Shown here in pieces: positions 49,547 to 58,380 of a stretch of DNA of 64,000 nt. The first letter of the stretch is position 1; the number at the start of each line of letters is the position of its first letter. Under the pieces are notes generated by a model. That model made no database searches. It was not told where the DNA came from and was given only the letters and a program-made list of their open reading frames with translations. A program made the translations under genes and the position numbers. Source of the stretch: Amycolatopsis pretoriensis (lineage in GTDB: Bacteria > Actinomycetota > Actinomycetes > Mycobacteriales > Pseudonocardiaceae). The DNA lies in assembly GCF_900107925.1 (NCBI RefSeq), contig NZ_FNUJ01000005.1:496001-560000 (forward strand), written 5' to 3'.

Positions 49547-50650
49547 ATGCACATCGTCCAGCTCGCGAACTTCTACGGGCCGCGCTCGGGCGGGCTGCGC
49601 ACGGCGCTGCACCACCTCGGCGCCGGCTACGTCGCGAGCGGCCACGCCGTGACGCTCGTCGTGCCCGGCACCCGCTACGCCGACGAGGTCCTGCCGACCG
49701 GTGTGCGCCGGTTCTCCCTGCCGGCCCCGAAGATCCCCGGCACCGGCGGCTACCGCGCCGTCGACCCCCACCGCGTCCGCGCGGTCCTGCGAAGACTCGA
49801 ACCCGACCGGCTGGAGGTGTCGGACCGGTTGACGCTGCGGGGGATGGGTGGCTGGGCGCGGCGGCACGGCGTCCCGAGCACGGTCATCTCCCACGAGCGC
49901 CTCGACCGGCTGCTGGAGCAGTTCCTGCTGCCCGAGCCGGTGGCGCGCCGCGTCGCCGACGTCGCCAACCGGCGGATGGCGGCGAGCTACGACACGGTCG
50001 TCTGCACGACGGCGTTCGCGCGCGCGGAGTTCGACCGGATCGCCGCGCCGAACGTCCACCGCGTGCCGCTCGGGGTCGACCTGGCGACGTTCCGGCCGGC
50101 CATGCGTGACACCGGCTGGCGCACCGACCTGGCGTCCGGGGCAGACGCCCTGATCGTCCACTGTGGACGTCTGTCGCCGGAGAAGCACGTGGAGCGCAGC
50201 GTGGACACCGTCGCGGAGCTGACGGAGGCGGGCGCGAAGGTCCGGCTGGTCGTGGCCGGCGACGGGCCGCGCCGACGTGCGCTCGAACGCCGGGCGCGGG
50301 GGCTGCCGGTGACGTTCCTCGGGTTCCTGTCCGGCCGTGGCGACGTCGCGAGGCTGCTGGCCAGCGCGGACGTCTCCCTGGCGCCGGGGCCGCACGAAAC
50401 CTTCGGGCTGGCCGCGCTGGAGGCCCTGGCTTCGGGGACACCGGTGGTGGTGTCGGCGTCGTCGGCGCTGCGGGAGATCGTCCGGCCGGGCTGTGGCGCG
50501 GCGGTGGACGACCACGCGCCCGCGTTCGCCACCGCCGTGACGAACCTCCTGGACAGCCCGGAGGACGCGCGGCGTGCGGCGGCGCGGGCGAGGGCCGAGG
50601 AGTTCACCTGGCCCGCGGCGGTGGCCGGGATGCTGGCGACGTTCCATTGA
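49547..50650 (+). CDS. GT4-family glycosyltransferase
   Basis: 367 aa, starting 1 bp after the previous stop. GT-B motifs: IVQLANFYGPRSGGLRTAL, HERLDRLLEQFL, VHCGRLSPEKHVERSV and PGPHETFGLAALEALASGTP. It is similar in layout but not close in sequence to its neighbour, and this second gene is not part of the Rv0556-Rv0558 order I know. It probably extends the same glycolipid or glycan. Donor and acceptor are not predictable. Confidence 0.83.
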   Translation: MHIVQLANFYGPRSGGLRTALHHLGAGYVASGHAVTLVVPGTRYADEVLPTGVRRFSLPAPKIPGTGGYRAVDPHRVRAVLRRLEPDRLEVSDRLTLRGMGGWARRHGVPSTVISHERLDRLLEQFLLPEPVARRVADVANRRMAASYDTVVCTTAFARAEFDRIAAPNVHRVPLGVDLATFRPAMRDTGWRTDLASGADALIVHCGRLSPEKHVERSVDTVAELTEAGAKVRLVVAGDGPRRRALERRARGLPVTFLGFLSGRGDVARLLASADVSLAPGPHETFGLAALEALASGTPVVVSASSALREIVRPGCGAAVDDHAPAFATAVTNLLDSPEDARRAAARARAEEFTWPAAVAGMLATFH

Positions 50651-50673
50651 ACGAACCCGACTAATCTCGACTC

Positions 50674-51363
50674 ATGTCACGCGCAAGCCTGGACAAGGAC
50701 CCGCACGAGGTCGCCGCGATGTTCGACGGCGTCGCGGACGGGTACGACCGGGCGAACTCGTTCATGACCTTCGGCTTCGACCGGCGCTGGCGCACCACCA
50801 CCGCCCGCGTGCTCGACGCCCGCCGCGGCGAGAAGGTCCTGGACCTCGCCGCCGGCACCGGCGTGTCCACCGTCGAGTACGCCCGCGGGGGCGCCTGGTG
50901 CCTGGCCGCGGACTTCTCGTTCGGCATGCTCCGCGCCGGCAAGCACCGCAACGTGCCGATGGTTGCGGCCGACGCGCTCAACCTGCCGTTCGCCGACGAG
51001 AGCTTCGACGCCGTGACGATCTCCCTCGCGCTGCGCAACTTCGTCGACACGAAGGCCGCGCTCACCGAGATCGCCCGGGTGGTCAAGCCCGGCGGCCGGC
51101 TGGTGATCTGCGAGGTCTCGACGCCGCCGTTCGCCCCGATCCGGTTCATACACCGGCGGTTCATGCTGAAGCTGCTCACCTGGGTGGGCAAGCGGACGTC
51201 GTCCAACCCCGAGGCGTACTCCTACCTGGCCGAATCGATGCTGGCCTGGCCCGACCAGCGCACGCTCGGCGAGATCATCGCGAGCGCGGGCTGGACCGAC
51301 GTCGAGTGGTTGAACCTCACATTCGGCGTCGTGGCGATCCACCGCGCGCGCAAGCCTGCCTAA
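50674..51363 (+). CDS. menG: Demethylmenaquinone methyltransferase
   Basis: 229 aa. UbiE/MenG family SAM methyltransferase: VAAMFDGVADGYDRANSFMT, motif I LDLAAGTGVSTVEYA, ADALNLPFADESFDAVTI, LRNFVDTKAALTEIARVVKP and the C-terminal NLTFGVVAIHRARK. It performs C-methylation of demethylmenaquinone, the last step of menaquinone synthesis. Position matches Rv0558. Confidence 0.95.
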   Translation: MSRASLDKDPHEVAAMFDGVADGYDRANSFMTFGFDRRWRTTTARVLDARRGEKVLDLAAGTGVSTVEYARGGAWCLAADFSFGMLRAGKHRNVPMVAADALNLPFADESFDAVTISLALRNFVDTKAALTEIARVVKPGGRLVICEVSTPPFAPIRFIHRRFMLKLLTWVGKRTSSNPEAYSYLAESMLAWPDQRTLGEIIASAGWTDVEWLNLTFGVVAIHRARKPA

Positions 51364-51373
51364 ACTCGCGCGT

Positions 51374-52660
51374 ATGAGCCGTCGTACCGCAGACCAGGAC
51401 GCCGAAGTCATCGTCGTCGGCGCCGGGCCCGCCGGATCCACCGTCGCGACCTATCTGGCGAGGGCGGGCGTCGACGTCCTGCTGCTGGAGAAGACCGAGT
51501 TCCCGCGCGAGAAGGTCTGCGGCGACGGCCTGACCCCGCGTGGCGTCAAGCAGCTGATCGACCTGGGCATCGACACGAGCGAGGACGCCGGCTGGGTGCA
51601 CAGCCGCGGCCTGCGGATCCTCACCGGCGACCTGACCTTGGAGCTCGACTGGCCGGACCTGACGAGCTACCCGCCGTACGGCGTTTCCCGCACCCGTCAC
51701 GACTTCGACGACCTCCTCGCGAAGCTCGCGGTGAAGGCGGGCGCGCGCCTCTACGAGCGCACCACCGTCACCAGCGCGATCACGAACGCGAGCGGGCGTG
51801 TGGTCGGCGTCGAGGCGAAGGTCGGGCCGGAGCGGACGCCGGTGAAGTACTACGCGCCGCTCGTCCTGGCCTGCGACGGCGTGTCCGCGCGGCTCGCGCT
51901 CAGCGTCGGCATCCAGAAGAACGAGAAGCGCCCGATGGGCGTCGCGGTGCGCCAGTACTACAAGAGCCCGCGCCACGACGACCCGTTCATCGAGGGCCAC
52001 CTCGAGCTGTGGGACCGCTCCGACCCGCGCGACCCGAAGCTGCTGCCGGGCTACGGCTGGGCGTTCCCGCTCGGCGACGGCACGGTCAACGTCGGCCTCG
52101 GCATGCTGTCGACGTCGGCCTCGTTCCGGAACACCGACTACCGCGCGCTGCTGCGCCAGTGGCTCGACGGGACGCCGGAGGAGTGGGGCTACCGCGAGGA
52201 GAACGCGATCGGCAAGGTCGGCGGCGCCGGCCTCCCGATGGGCTTCAACCGCACCCCGCACTACCGCGACGGCCTGCTGCTGCTGGGCGACGCGGGCGGC
52301 ATGGTCAGCCCGTTCAACGGCGAGGGCATCTCGGCGGCGATGGAGTCCGCGCAGATCGCGGCGGAGGTCGTCGTGCAAGCGCTTGCGCGGCGCGAGGGCC
52401 CCTCCCGGGAACGCGCCTTGGAGGCGTACCCGCGGGCGGTCCGCGAGCTGATGGGCGGCTACTACCAGCTGGGCAACGTGTTCGCGAAGATCATCGGCAA
52501 GCCGAAGATCATGCACGCGTGCACGAAGTACGGGCTGCGCATCAACAAGCTGCTGCCGCTGGTCTACAAGGGCCTGTCGGGCTGCTACGACGCCAAGGGC
52601 GGCGACGGCGTCGACCGCCTGATCTCGGCGCTGGCGAAGGCCGCTCCCAGCCCCCGCTGA
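51374..52660 (+). CDS. menJ: Geranylgeranyl reductase-family flavoprotein, menaquinone reductase MenJ-like
   Basis: 428 aa. FAD-binding N-terminus VIVVGAGPAGSTVATYLARA, ERTEFP-type KTEFPREKVCGDGLTPRGV, and the second FAD motif GLLLLGDAGGMVSPFNGEGI. The actinobacterial member MenJ (Rv0561c) saturates one isoprene unit of the menaquinone tail, giving MK(H2) forms. Ten bp after menG; same pathway. An archaeal-type lipid reductase role is less likely in this setting. Confidence 0.9.
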   Translation: MSRRTADQDAEVIVVGAGPAGSTVATYLARAGVDVLLLEKTEFPREKVCGDGLTPRGVKQLIDLGIDTSEDAGWVHSRGLRILTGDLTLELDWPDLTSYPPYGVSRTRHDFDDLLAKLAVKAGARLYERTTVTSAITNASGRVVGVEAKVGPERTPVKYYAPLVLACDGVSARLALSVGIQKNEKRPMGVAVRQYYKSPRHDDPFIEGHLELWDRSDPRDPKLLPGYGWAFPLGDGTVNVGLGMLSTSASFRNTDYRALLRQWLDGTPEEWGYREENAIGKVGGAGLPMGFNRTPHYRDGLLLLGDAGGMVSPFNGEGISAAMESAQIAAEVVVQALARREGPSRERALEAYPRAVRELMGGYYQLGNVFAKIIGKPKIMHACTKYGLRINKLLPLVYKGLSGCYDAKGGDGVDRLISALAKAAPSPR

Positions 52661-52670
52661 CGCTTCTCAC

Positions 52671-52704
52671 CAGGGCGGCACTTTCACGTGAAAGTGCCGC
52701 CCTG
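52671..52704 (+). terminator. 34-bp TTTCACGTGAAA palindrome after menJ
   Basis: A perfect palindrome from 52671 to 52704 with core ggcactttcacgtgaaagtg begins 10 bp after the menJ stop. It shares its 18-bp centre with 28425-28442. Likely terminator between menG-menJ and nuo; also the longest member of this repeat class in the window. Confidence 0.82.
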
Positions 52705-52936
52705 CTCGCGCGCGGACACACGAGTGGACTAGCAAGTTGGCCGTGCGGTCAGTGGGATCGGTCACACGTCGCTGCCTGGATTGTCCGGCCATCGAGCGAT
52801 CTGACGAGCTTTCGCGCAGGTCGCGCGCGGGCCGTCATCGGGCCGTGACAACGTTGGCGGCAGAAGTTAGGGCACCCTTATAACATGGGGGCCTAGGGAC
52901 AAGAGTGTGAGTCGCGTCCTAGACTCCCCCCATGCT

Positions 52937-52954
52937 TTGTGAATCCCTTCACAT
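52937..52954 (+). promoter_or_regulatory. Rex operator 1 upstream of nuoA
   Basis: ttgtgaatcccttcacat fits TTGTG-N8-CACAA with one mismatch in the last base. Its centre is 32 bp from operator 2, about three helical turns, so two Rex dimers could bind on one face. Confidence 0.78.
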
Positions 52955-52968
52955 CCGCGACGAGTGGC

Positions 52969-52986
52969 TTGTGAACTATTTCACAA
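52969..52986 (+). promoter_or_regulatory. Rex operator 2 upstream of nuoA
   Basis: ttgtgaactatttcacaa matches TTGTG-N8-CACAA exactly and is a near-perfect inverted repeat (arms 52967-52975 and 52980-52988). In Streptomyces the nuo operon is a Rex target, and rex is in this same window. Confidence 0.88.
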
Positions 52987-53128
52987 GCAGAGCTCGGTCC
53001 AGCCACGGGCCGTAAGGAGACCCTGACCCTCGGCGGTGTGACCCAGGTCCCTTAGGGTGCCGACGAGGCCAAGCGGTTCCCCACCACACGCACAACCGCA
53101 TCGGCGCGGAAAGGATGGCGAAGACCCC

Positions 53129-53548
53129 GTGCTGACGTTGCTGACCCGAACCGACACGGTGCAGCTGGCGCAAGAGGCCCCCAGCCTGAAGCCCTACCTG
53201 CCCATCGTGATCTTGTTCGTCCTGGCGCTCGGTTTCGCCGTGCTGTCGGTCCTGCTGGGCCCGCTCGTCGGCCCCAGCCGGTACAACAAGGCCAAGCTCT
53301 CCGCCTACGAGTGCGGCATCGAGCCGTCCCCGCAGCCGCTCGTCGGCGCCGGGCGGATGCCGGTCGCGTACTACATCACCGCGATGCTGTTCATCCTGTT
53401 CGACATCGAGATGGTCTTCCTCTACCCGTTCGCCGTGCAGGCGAACGCGCTGGGCACGTTCGGCCTGGTGGAGATCCTGCTGTTCATCGCGACGGTCGGC
53501 TTCGCGTACGCCTACGTGTGGCGGCGCGGCGGCCTGGATTGGAACTAG
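53129..53548 (+). CDS. nuoA: NADH-quinone oxidoreductase subunit A
   Basis: 139 aa from GTG 53129. Three transmembrane helices; the conserved loop KLSAYECGIEPSPQPLVGAG and FDIEMVFLYPFAV with its acidic residues mark ND3/NuoA. An AAGGA site lies at 53110-53114. First gene of nuoA-nuoL; it sits in the membrane near the quinone site. Confidence 0.95.
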   Translation: MLTLLTRTDTVQLAQEAPSLKPYLPIVILFVLALGFAVLSVLLGPLVGPSRYNKAKLSAYECGIEPSPQPLVGAGRMPVAYYITAMLFILFDIEMVFLYPFAVQANALGTFGLVEILLFIATVGFAYAYVWRRGGLDWN

Positions 53549-53552
53549 ACCC

Positions 53553-54101
53553 ATGGGCCTCGAAGAGAAACTCCCCAACGGCATCCTGCTGGCCAGCCTC
53601 GAAGGCCTCGTCAACTGGGCGCGCAAGAACTCGCTGTGGCCCGCGACCTTCGGCCTCGCCTGCTGCGCGATCGAAATGATGACGGTCGGCGGTTCCCGCT
53701 ACGACATCGCCCGCTTCGGCATGGAGCGCTTCAGCGCGACGCCGCGGCAGGCCGACCTGATGATCGTCGCCGGGCGCGTCACGCAGAAGATGGCCCCGGT
53801 CCTGCGCCAGATCTACGACCAGATGGCCGAGCCGCGCTGGGTGCTCGCGATGGGCGTCTGCGCCTCCTCCGGCGGAATGTTCAACAACTACGCCGTGGTC
53901 CAGGGTGTCGACCACATCGTGCCGGTCGACATGTACCTGCCCGGTTGCCCGCCGCGGCCGGAGATGCTGCTGGACGCGATCCTCAAGCTGCACGCCAAGA
54001 TCCAGGACGAGCCGATCAACGCCCGCCGCGCCGCCATCCGCGCCGCCAGCGGGGCGCGCACCGAGCTCGTCGCGTCGTCGATCAAGTACGCGAAGAAGTA
54101 G
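53553..54101 (+). CDS. nuoB: NADH-quinone oxidoreductase subunit B
   Basis: 182 aa. Cluster N2 ligands are visible: the tandem Cys of GLACCAIEMM, the Cys of MGVCASSGGMF and YLPGCPPRPEML. It carries the last Fe-S cluster, which reduces menaquinone. Starts 4 bp after nuoA. Confidence 0.97.
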   Translation: MGLEEKLPNGILLASLEGLVNWARKNSLWPATFGLACCAIEMMTVGGSRYDIARFGMERFSATPRQADLMIVAGRVTQKMAPVLRQIYDQMAEPRWVLAMGVCASSGGMFNNYAVVQGVDHIVPVDMYLPGCPPRPEMLLDAILKLHAKIQDEPINARRAAIRAASGARTELVASSIKYAKK

Positions 54102-54105
54102 AGCG

Positions 54106-54855
54106 ATGACTGAGAACCCCCAACCCGGCGAAGAGCAGTCGAGCGCCGAGCGAGCCGAGACCGGCCTGACGGCGAAGGGGCCGGGCGCGGCCGAACCGGT
54201 CGTCACCGGCCGCGAACGCCAGGGCATGTTCGGTGTCCACGGCACCGGCGACACCTCCGGCTACGGCGGCGTCCGGCTCCCGGCCTACAGCCCCGCGCCG
54301 GCCGAGCGCCCGTACGGCGGCTGGTTCGACCAGTTCGCCGACGAGTTCTACGCGGCGCTGGCCGACCACAAGATCCCCGCCGAGTCGATCCTGCAGACGA
54401 CGGTCGACCGCGGCGAGATCACCTTCTACGTCGACCGCGAGAAGCTGGCGGAGATCGCGAAGGTCCTGCGCGACGACGGCGGTCTGCGCTTCGAGCTGCT
54501 GTCCTCGGTGTCCGGTGTGGACTACGGCGTCGACGTCCCGCAGCGGCTGCACTCGGTGTACCACTTCACGTCGCTGACCTACCGCCGCCGGATCCGCCTC
54601 GAGGTCACCCTCGACGTCGAGGACCCGCACGTGCCGTCGCTGGTCGGGATCTACCCGACGGCGGACTGGCAGGAGCGCGAGACCTGGGACATGTTCGGCA
54701 TCGTCTACGACGGTCACCCGGCCCTGACCCGCATCCTCATGCCGGACGACTGGGACGGCCACCCCCAGCGCAAGGACTACCCGCTCGGCGGGATCCCGGT
54801 CGAATACAAGGGCGCGGAGATCCCGCCGCCGGACCAGCGGAGGTCGTACTCGTGA
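54106..54855 (+). CDS. nuoC: NADH-quinone oxidoreductase subunit C
   Basis: 249 aa from ATG 54106. A disordered N-terminal extension of about 70 residues precedes the 30-kDa subunit domain with DYPQ-like VDVPQRLHSVYHF and the signature DWQERETWDMFGIVYDGHP ... LPLGGIPV-type DYPLGGIPVEYKG. Peripheral-arm subunit adjoining NuoD. Overlaps nuoD by 4 nt. Confidence 0.95.
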   Translation: MTENPQPGEEQSSAERAETGLTAKGPGAAEPVVTGRERQGMFGVHGTGDTSGYGGVRLPAYSPAPAERPYGGWFDQFADEFYAALADHKIPAESILQTTVDRGEITFYVDREKLAEIAKVLRDDGGLRFELLSSVSGVDYGVDVPQRLHSVYHFTSLTYRRRIRLEVTLDVEDPHVPSLVGIYPTADWQERETWDMFGIVYDGHPALTRILMPDDWDGHPQRKDYPLGGIPVEYKGAEIPPPDQRRSYS

Positions 54856-56231
54856 GCACCGAGAACCTGTCCGACGTCACCACGGGCACGTCGACCACCG
54901 AGACCGGCAGCGACAGCACCGACGACGTCAACTACGCCGATTCCCGTGACACCACCGAAGGCCGCGTCTACTCGGTCTCCGGCGGCGACTGGGACGACGT
55001 CATCGCCGACGCGGCGCACGACGAGCGCATGGTCATCAACATGGGCCCGCAGCACCCGTCGACGCACGGCGTGCTCCGGCTCGTGTTGGAGATGGAGGGC
55101 GAGACCGTCACGCAGCTGCGGTCGGTCATCGGCTACCTCCACACCGGCATCGAGAAGAACTGCGAGTACCGGACCTGGACCCAGGGCGTCACCTTCGTGA
55201 CGCGCATGGACTACCTGGCCCCGCTTTCGACGGAGATGGCGTACTGCCTCGGCGTCGAGAAGCTGCTGCAGATCGAGGCCCCGCGCCGCGCGCAGCTGCT
55301 GCGCGTGCTGCTGCTGGAGATCAACCGGATCGGCTCGCACCTGGTCTACATCGCCACCGGCGGCATGGAGCTCGGCGCCACCACCGCGATGACGCTCGGT
55401 TTCCGCGAGCGCGAAGAGGTGCTGCACCTGCTGGAGCACCTGACCGGCCTGCGGATGAACCACGCGTTCATCCGCCCCGGCGGCCTCGCGCAGGACATGC
55501 CGGCGGACTACCGCGAGAAGGTCACCGAGTTCGTCAAGACGATGAAGCAGCGCCTTCCGCTGTACGACAAGCTGTTCACCGGTCAGCCGATCTGGCGCAA
55601 CCGGCTGAAGGGCGTCGGCTACCTGCCGGTCGACGCGTGCCTCGCGCTCGGCGTCACCGGCCCGGTGCTGCGGTCCGCCGGCCTCCCGTGGGACCTGCGC
55701 AAGACCGAGCCGTACTCCTGCTACGACGAGTTCGACTTCGACGTGCCCGTGGACAACGGCGCCGACTGCTGGTCGCGCTACCTGATCCGCGTCCACGAGA
55801 TGCACGAGAGCCTCAAGATCATCGAGCAGTGCCTCGAGAAGCTCGAGCCGGGCCCGGTCATGGTCGAGGACAAGAAGATCGCGTGGCCCGCGCAGCTGTC
55901 CATCGGCAGCGACGGCATGGGCAACTCGCTCGAGCACGTCAAGAAGATCATGGGCCAGTCGATGGAGTCCCTGATCCACCACTTCAAGCTGGTCACCGAG
56001 GGCTTCAAGGTGCCGGCCGGGCAGGTCTACACCTCGGTCGAGTCGCCGCGCGGCGAGCTGGGCGCGCACCTGGTGTCCGACGGCGGCACCCGGCCGCTGC
56101 GGGTCCACGTGCGCGAACCGAGCTTCGTGAACCTGCAGTCGATGCCCGCAATGGCCGAAGGCGGCCTGGTCGCGGACGTGATCGCCGCGATCGCCTCGAT
56201 CGACCCCGTCATGGGGGGAGTGGACCGATGA
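54852..56231 (+). CDS. nuoD: NADH-quinone oxidoreductase subunit D
   Basis: 459 aa from GTG 54852. NMGPQHPSTHGVLRLVLEM with the quinone-site His, GYLHTGIEKNCEYRTW, and a C-terminus related to [NiFe] hydrogenase large subunits. An acidic Thr/Asp-rich N-terminal tail of about 55 residues is extra. It lines the quinone cavity together with NuoB. Confidence 0.96.
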   Translation: MSTENLSDVTTGTSTTETGSDSTDDVNYADSRDTTEGRVYSVSGGDWDDVIADAAHDERMVINMGPQHPSTHGVLRLVLEMEGETVTQLRSVIGYLHTGIEKNCEYRTWTQGVTFVTRMDYLAPLSTEMAYCLGVEKLLQIEAPRRAQLLRVLLLEINRIGSHLVYIATGGMELGATTAMTLGFREREEVLHLLEHLTGLRMNHAFIRPGGLAQDMPADYREKVTEFVKTMKQRLPLYDKLFTGQPIWRNRLKGVGYLPVDACLALGVTGPVLRSAGLPWDLRKTEPYSCYDEFDFDVPVDNGADCWSRYLIRVHEMHESLKIIEQCLEKLEPGPVMVEDKKIAWPAQLSIGSDGMGNSLEHVKKIMGQSMESLIHHFKLVTEGFKVPAGQVYTSVESPRGELGAHLVSDGGTRPLRVHVREPSFVNLQSMPAMAEGGLVADVIAAIASIDPVMGGVDR

Positions 56232-57085
56232 CCACAGCAGTTCCCGAGCCGGGCTCGAAGGACGCCGCGACGACGTACGCGGCGGCCGGCCCGGACACCG
56301 ATGTCGTCGCCATCGCGCCGGACCCGGCCGTGGCGGCCGGCATCATCACCGAGACGCCCCTCGAGGACATCTTCGACGCGGACATCCACGCGAAGGCCCA
56401 GGAGCTCATCGCGCGCTACCCGCAGTCCCGCTCGGCGCTGCTGCCGATGCTGCACCTCGTGCAGTCAGTGCAGGGGTACGTCAGCCAGGAGGGCATCGCG
56501 TTCTGCGCGAAGCAGCTCGACCTGTCCGACGCCGAGGTCAGCGCGGTCGCGACGTTCTACACGATGTACAAGCGCAAGCCGTGCGGCGAGCACCTCGTGA
56601 GCGTCTGCACCAACACGCTCTGCGCGGCCATGGGCGGCGACGCGATCTACAAGCGCCTCCAGACGCACCTGGGTTCCGAGGACGCCCCGCTGGGGCACAA
56701 CGAAACCGCGGGCACGCCGAACGAGCCGGGCTCGATCACCCTCGAGCACGCCGAGTGCCTCGCGGCCTGCGACCTCGCACCGGTCATCCAGGTCGACTAC
56801 GAGTACTTCGACAACCAGACCGAGGACAAGGCCGTCGCGCTCGTCGACGCGCTGCAGGCGGGCAAGAAGCCGGCCCCGACGCGCGGCGCGCCGCTGTCGA
56901 GCTTCAAGAGCGCCGAGCTGCAGCTCGCCGGGTTCTTCCCGGAGAACGAGTCGGCCTACCGCCGGGACGTCGACGGCCCGTCGCAGGCCGTCGAGACGCT
57001 GCGGGGCGCGAAGCTCGCGCAGGACCGCGGCTGGGTCGCCCCGGTGGCTCAGGACGTTCCCCTGCCGGAAGTGGAGAAGAAGTAA
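56228..57085 (+). CDS. nuoE: NADH-quinone oxidoreductase subunit E
   Basis: 285 aa from ATG 56228. Thioredoxin-like ferredoxin domain with the N1a [2Fe-2S] ligands in SVCTNTLCAAMGG and AECLAACDLAP. It has an N-terminal tail of about 50 residues and a C-terminal extension of about 80 residues beyond the domain, as in many actinobacterial NuoE. Overlaps nuoD by 4 nt and touches nuoF. Confidence 0.95.
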   Translation: MTTAVPEPGSKDAATTYAAAGPDTDVVAIAPDPAVAAGIITETPLEDIFDADIHAKAQELIARYPQSRSALLPMLHLVQSVQGYVSQEGIAFCAKQLDLSDAEVSAVATFYTMYKRKPCGEHLVSVCTNTLCAAMGGDAIYKRLQTHLGSEDAPLGHNETAGTPNEPGSITLEHAECLAACDLAPVIQVDYEYFDNQTEDKAVALVDALQAGKKPAPTRGAPLSSFKSAELQLAGFFPENESAYRRDVDGPSQAVETLRGAKLAQDRGWVAPVAQDVPLPEVEKK

Positions 57086-58380
57086 TGGCTGACCCCATCA
57101 CTCCGGTCCTCACGAAGCGCTGGCTGTCCCCGAACTCCTGGCAGATCGGGACGTACGAGGCACTCGAGGGCTACACCGCCGTCCGCAAGGCCCTGGCCGG
57201 GACGCCGGAGCAGCTCGTCCAGCTGGTCAAGGACTCCGGCCTGCGCGGCCGCGGCGGCGCGGGCTTCCCGGCCGGCATCAAGTGGTCGTTCATGCCGCCG
57301 AACTTCGACAAGCCGCACTACCTGGTGATCAACGCCGACGAGGGCGAACCCGGGACGTGCAAGGACATCCCGCTGATGATGGCGGACCCGCACTCGCTCA
57401 TCGAGGGCTGCATCATCGCCTCGTACGCGATGCGGTCCAACCACTGCTTCATCTACGTCCGCGGCGAGGCGCTGCACTGCATCCGCCGCCTCAACGCGGC
57501 CGTGCGCGAAGCCGAAGCAGCGGGCTACCTGGGCGAGAACATCCTCGGCTCCGGCTTCGACCTCAAGATCACCGTGCACGCCGGTGCGGGCGCGTACATC
57601 TGCGGCGAAGAGACGGCGCTGCTCGACTCGCTGGAAGGCCGTCGTGGCCAGCCGCGGCTCAAGCCGCCGTTCCCCGCGGCCGCCGGCCTCTACGCCGCGC
57701 CGACCACGGTCAACAACGTCGAGACCATCGCGAGCGCGCCGTTCATCGTCAACGGCGGCTCCAGCTGGTTCCGCGAGATGGGCCGCGAGAAGTCGCCCGG
57801 CCCGAAGATCTACTCGATCTCCGGCCACGTCGAGAAGCCTGGCCAGTACGAGTGCCCGCTCGGCACCACGCTGCGCGAGCTGCTCGACATGGCGGGCGGC
57901 ATGAAGGACGGCGTCCCGCTCAAGTTCTGGACCCCGGGCGGCTCCTCCACCCCGATGTTCACCGCCGAACACCTCGACGTTCCCCTGGACTTCGAGGGCG
58001 CGGCGGAAGCGGGCTCCATGCTCGGCACCACCGCCGTCCAGGTCTTCAACGAGACCGTGTCGGTGCCCTGGGCCGTGATGAAGTGGACCCAGTTCTACGA
58101 GCACGAGTCCTGCGGCAAGTGCACGCCGTGCCGCGAAGGCACGTACTGGCTGGCGCAGATCCTCGAGCGCATGGTCGAGGGCCACGGCACCGAGGAGGAC
58201 ATCGACACCCTCCTCGACGTCTGCGACAACATCCTCGGCCGGTCGTTCTGCGCCCTCGGCGACGGCGCGGTGTCGCCGATCCAGAGCGGCATCAAGTACT
58301 TCCGCGAGGAGTTCCTCGCGCTGTGCGAAGCGAACCGGCACGAACAGACCAAGCCCGAACTCGTGGGAGCGCAGGCATGA
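57085..58380 (+). CDS. nuoF: NADH-quinone oxidoreductase subunit F
   Basis: 431 aa from ATG 57085. NADH/FMN-binding GLRGRGGAGFPAGIKW, NADEGEPGTCKD, VHAGAGAYICGEETALLDSL and the N3 [4Fe-4S] ligands in ESCGKCTPCREG plus a distal Cys (RSFCALGDGA). It accepts hydride from NADH at the tip of the peripheral arm. Confidence 0.97.
   Translation: MADPITPVLTKRWLSPNSWQIGTYEALEGYTAVRKALAGTPEQLVQLVKDSGLRGRGGAGFPAGIKWSFMPPNFDKPHYLVINADEGEPGTCKDIPLMMADPHSLIEGCIIASYAMRSNHCFIYVRGEALHCIRRLNAAVREAEAAGYLGENILGSGFDLKITVHAGAGAYICGEETALLDSLEGRRGQPRLKPPFPAAAGLYAAPTTVNNVETIASAPFIVNGGSSWFREMGREKSPGPKIYSISGHVEKPGQYECPLGTTLRELLDMAGGMKDGVPLKFWTPGGSSTPMFTAEHLDVPLDFEGAAEAGSMLGTTAVQVFNETVSVPWAVMKWTQFYEHESCGKCTPCREGTYWLAQILERMVEGHGTEEDIDTLLDVCDNILGRSFCALGDGAVSPIQSGIKYFREEFLALCEANRHEQTKPELVGAQA

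Larger units (their letters stand above)
52661..53128. other. Regulatory region of the nuo operon
   Basis: No gene is supported in these 468 bp. It holds a 34-bp palindrome (52671-52704) that ends the menJ side, a good -10-like TATAAC at 52879-52884 inside an AT-richer stretch, and two Rex-type operators at 52937-52954 and 52969-52986. The leader to nuoA would be over 200 nt if transcription starts near 52890. Confidence 0.7.
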
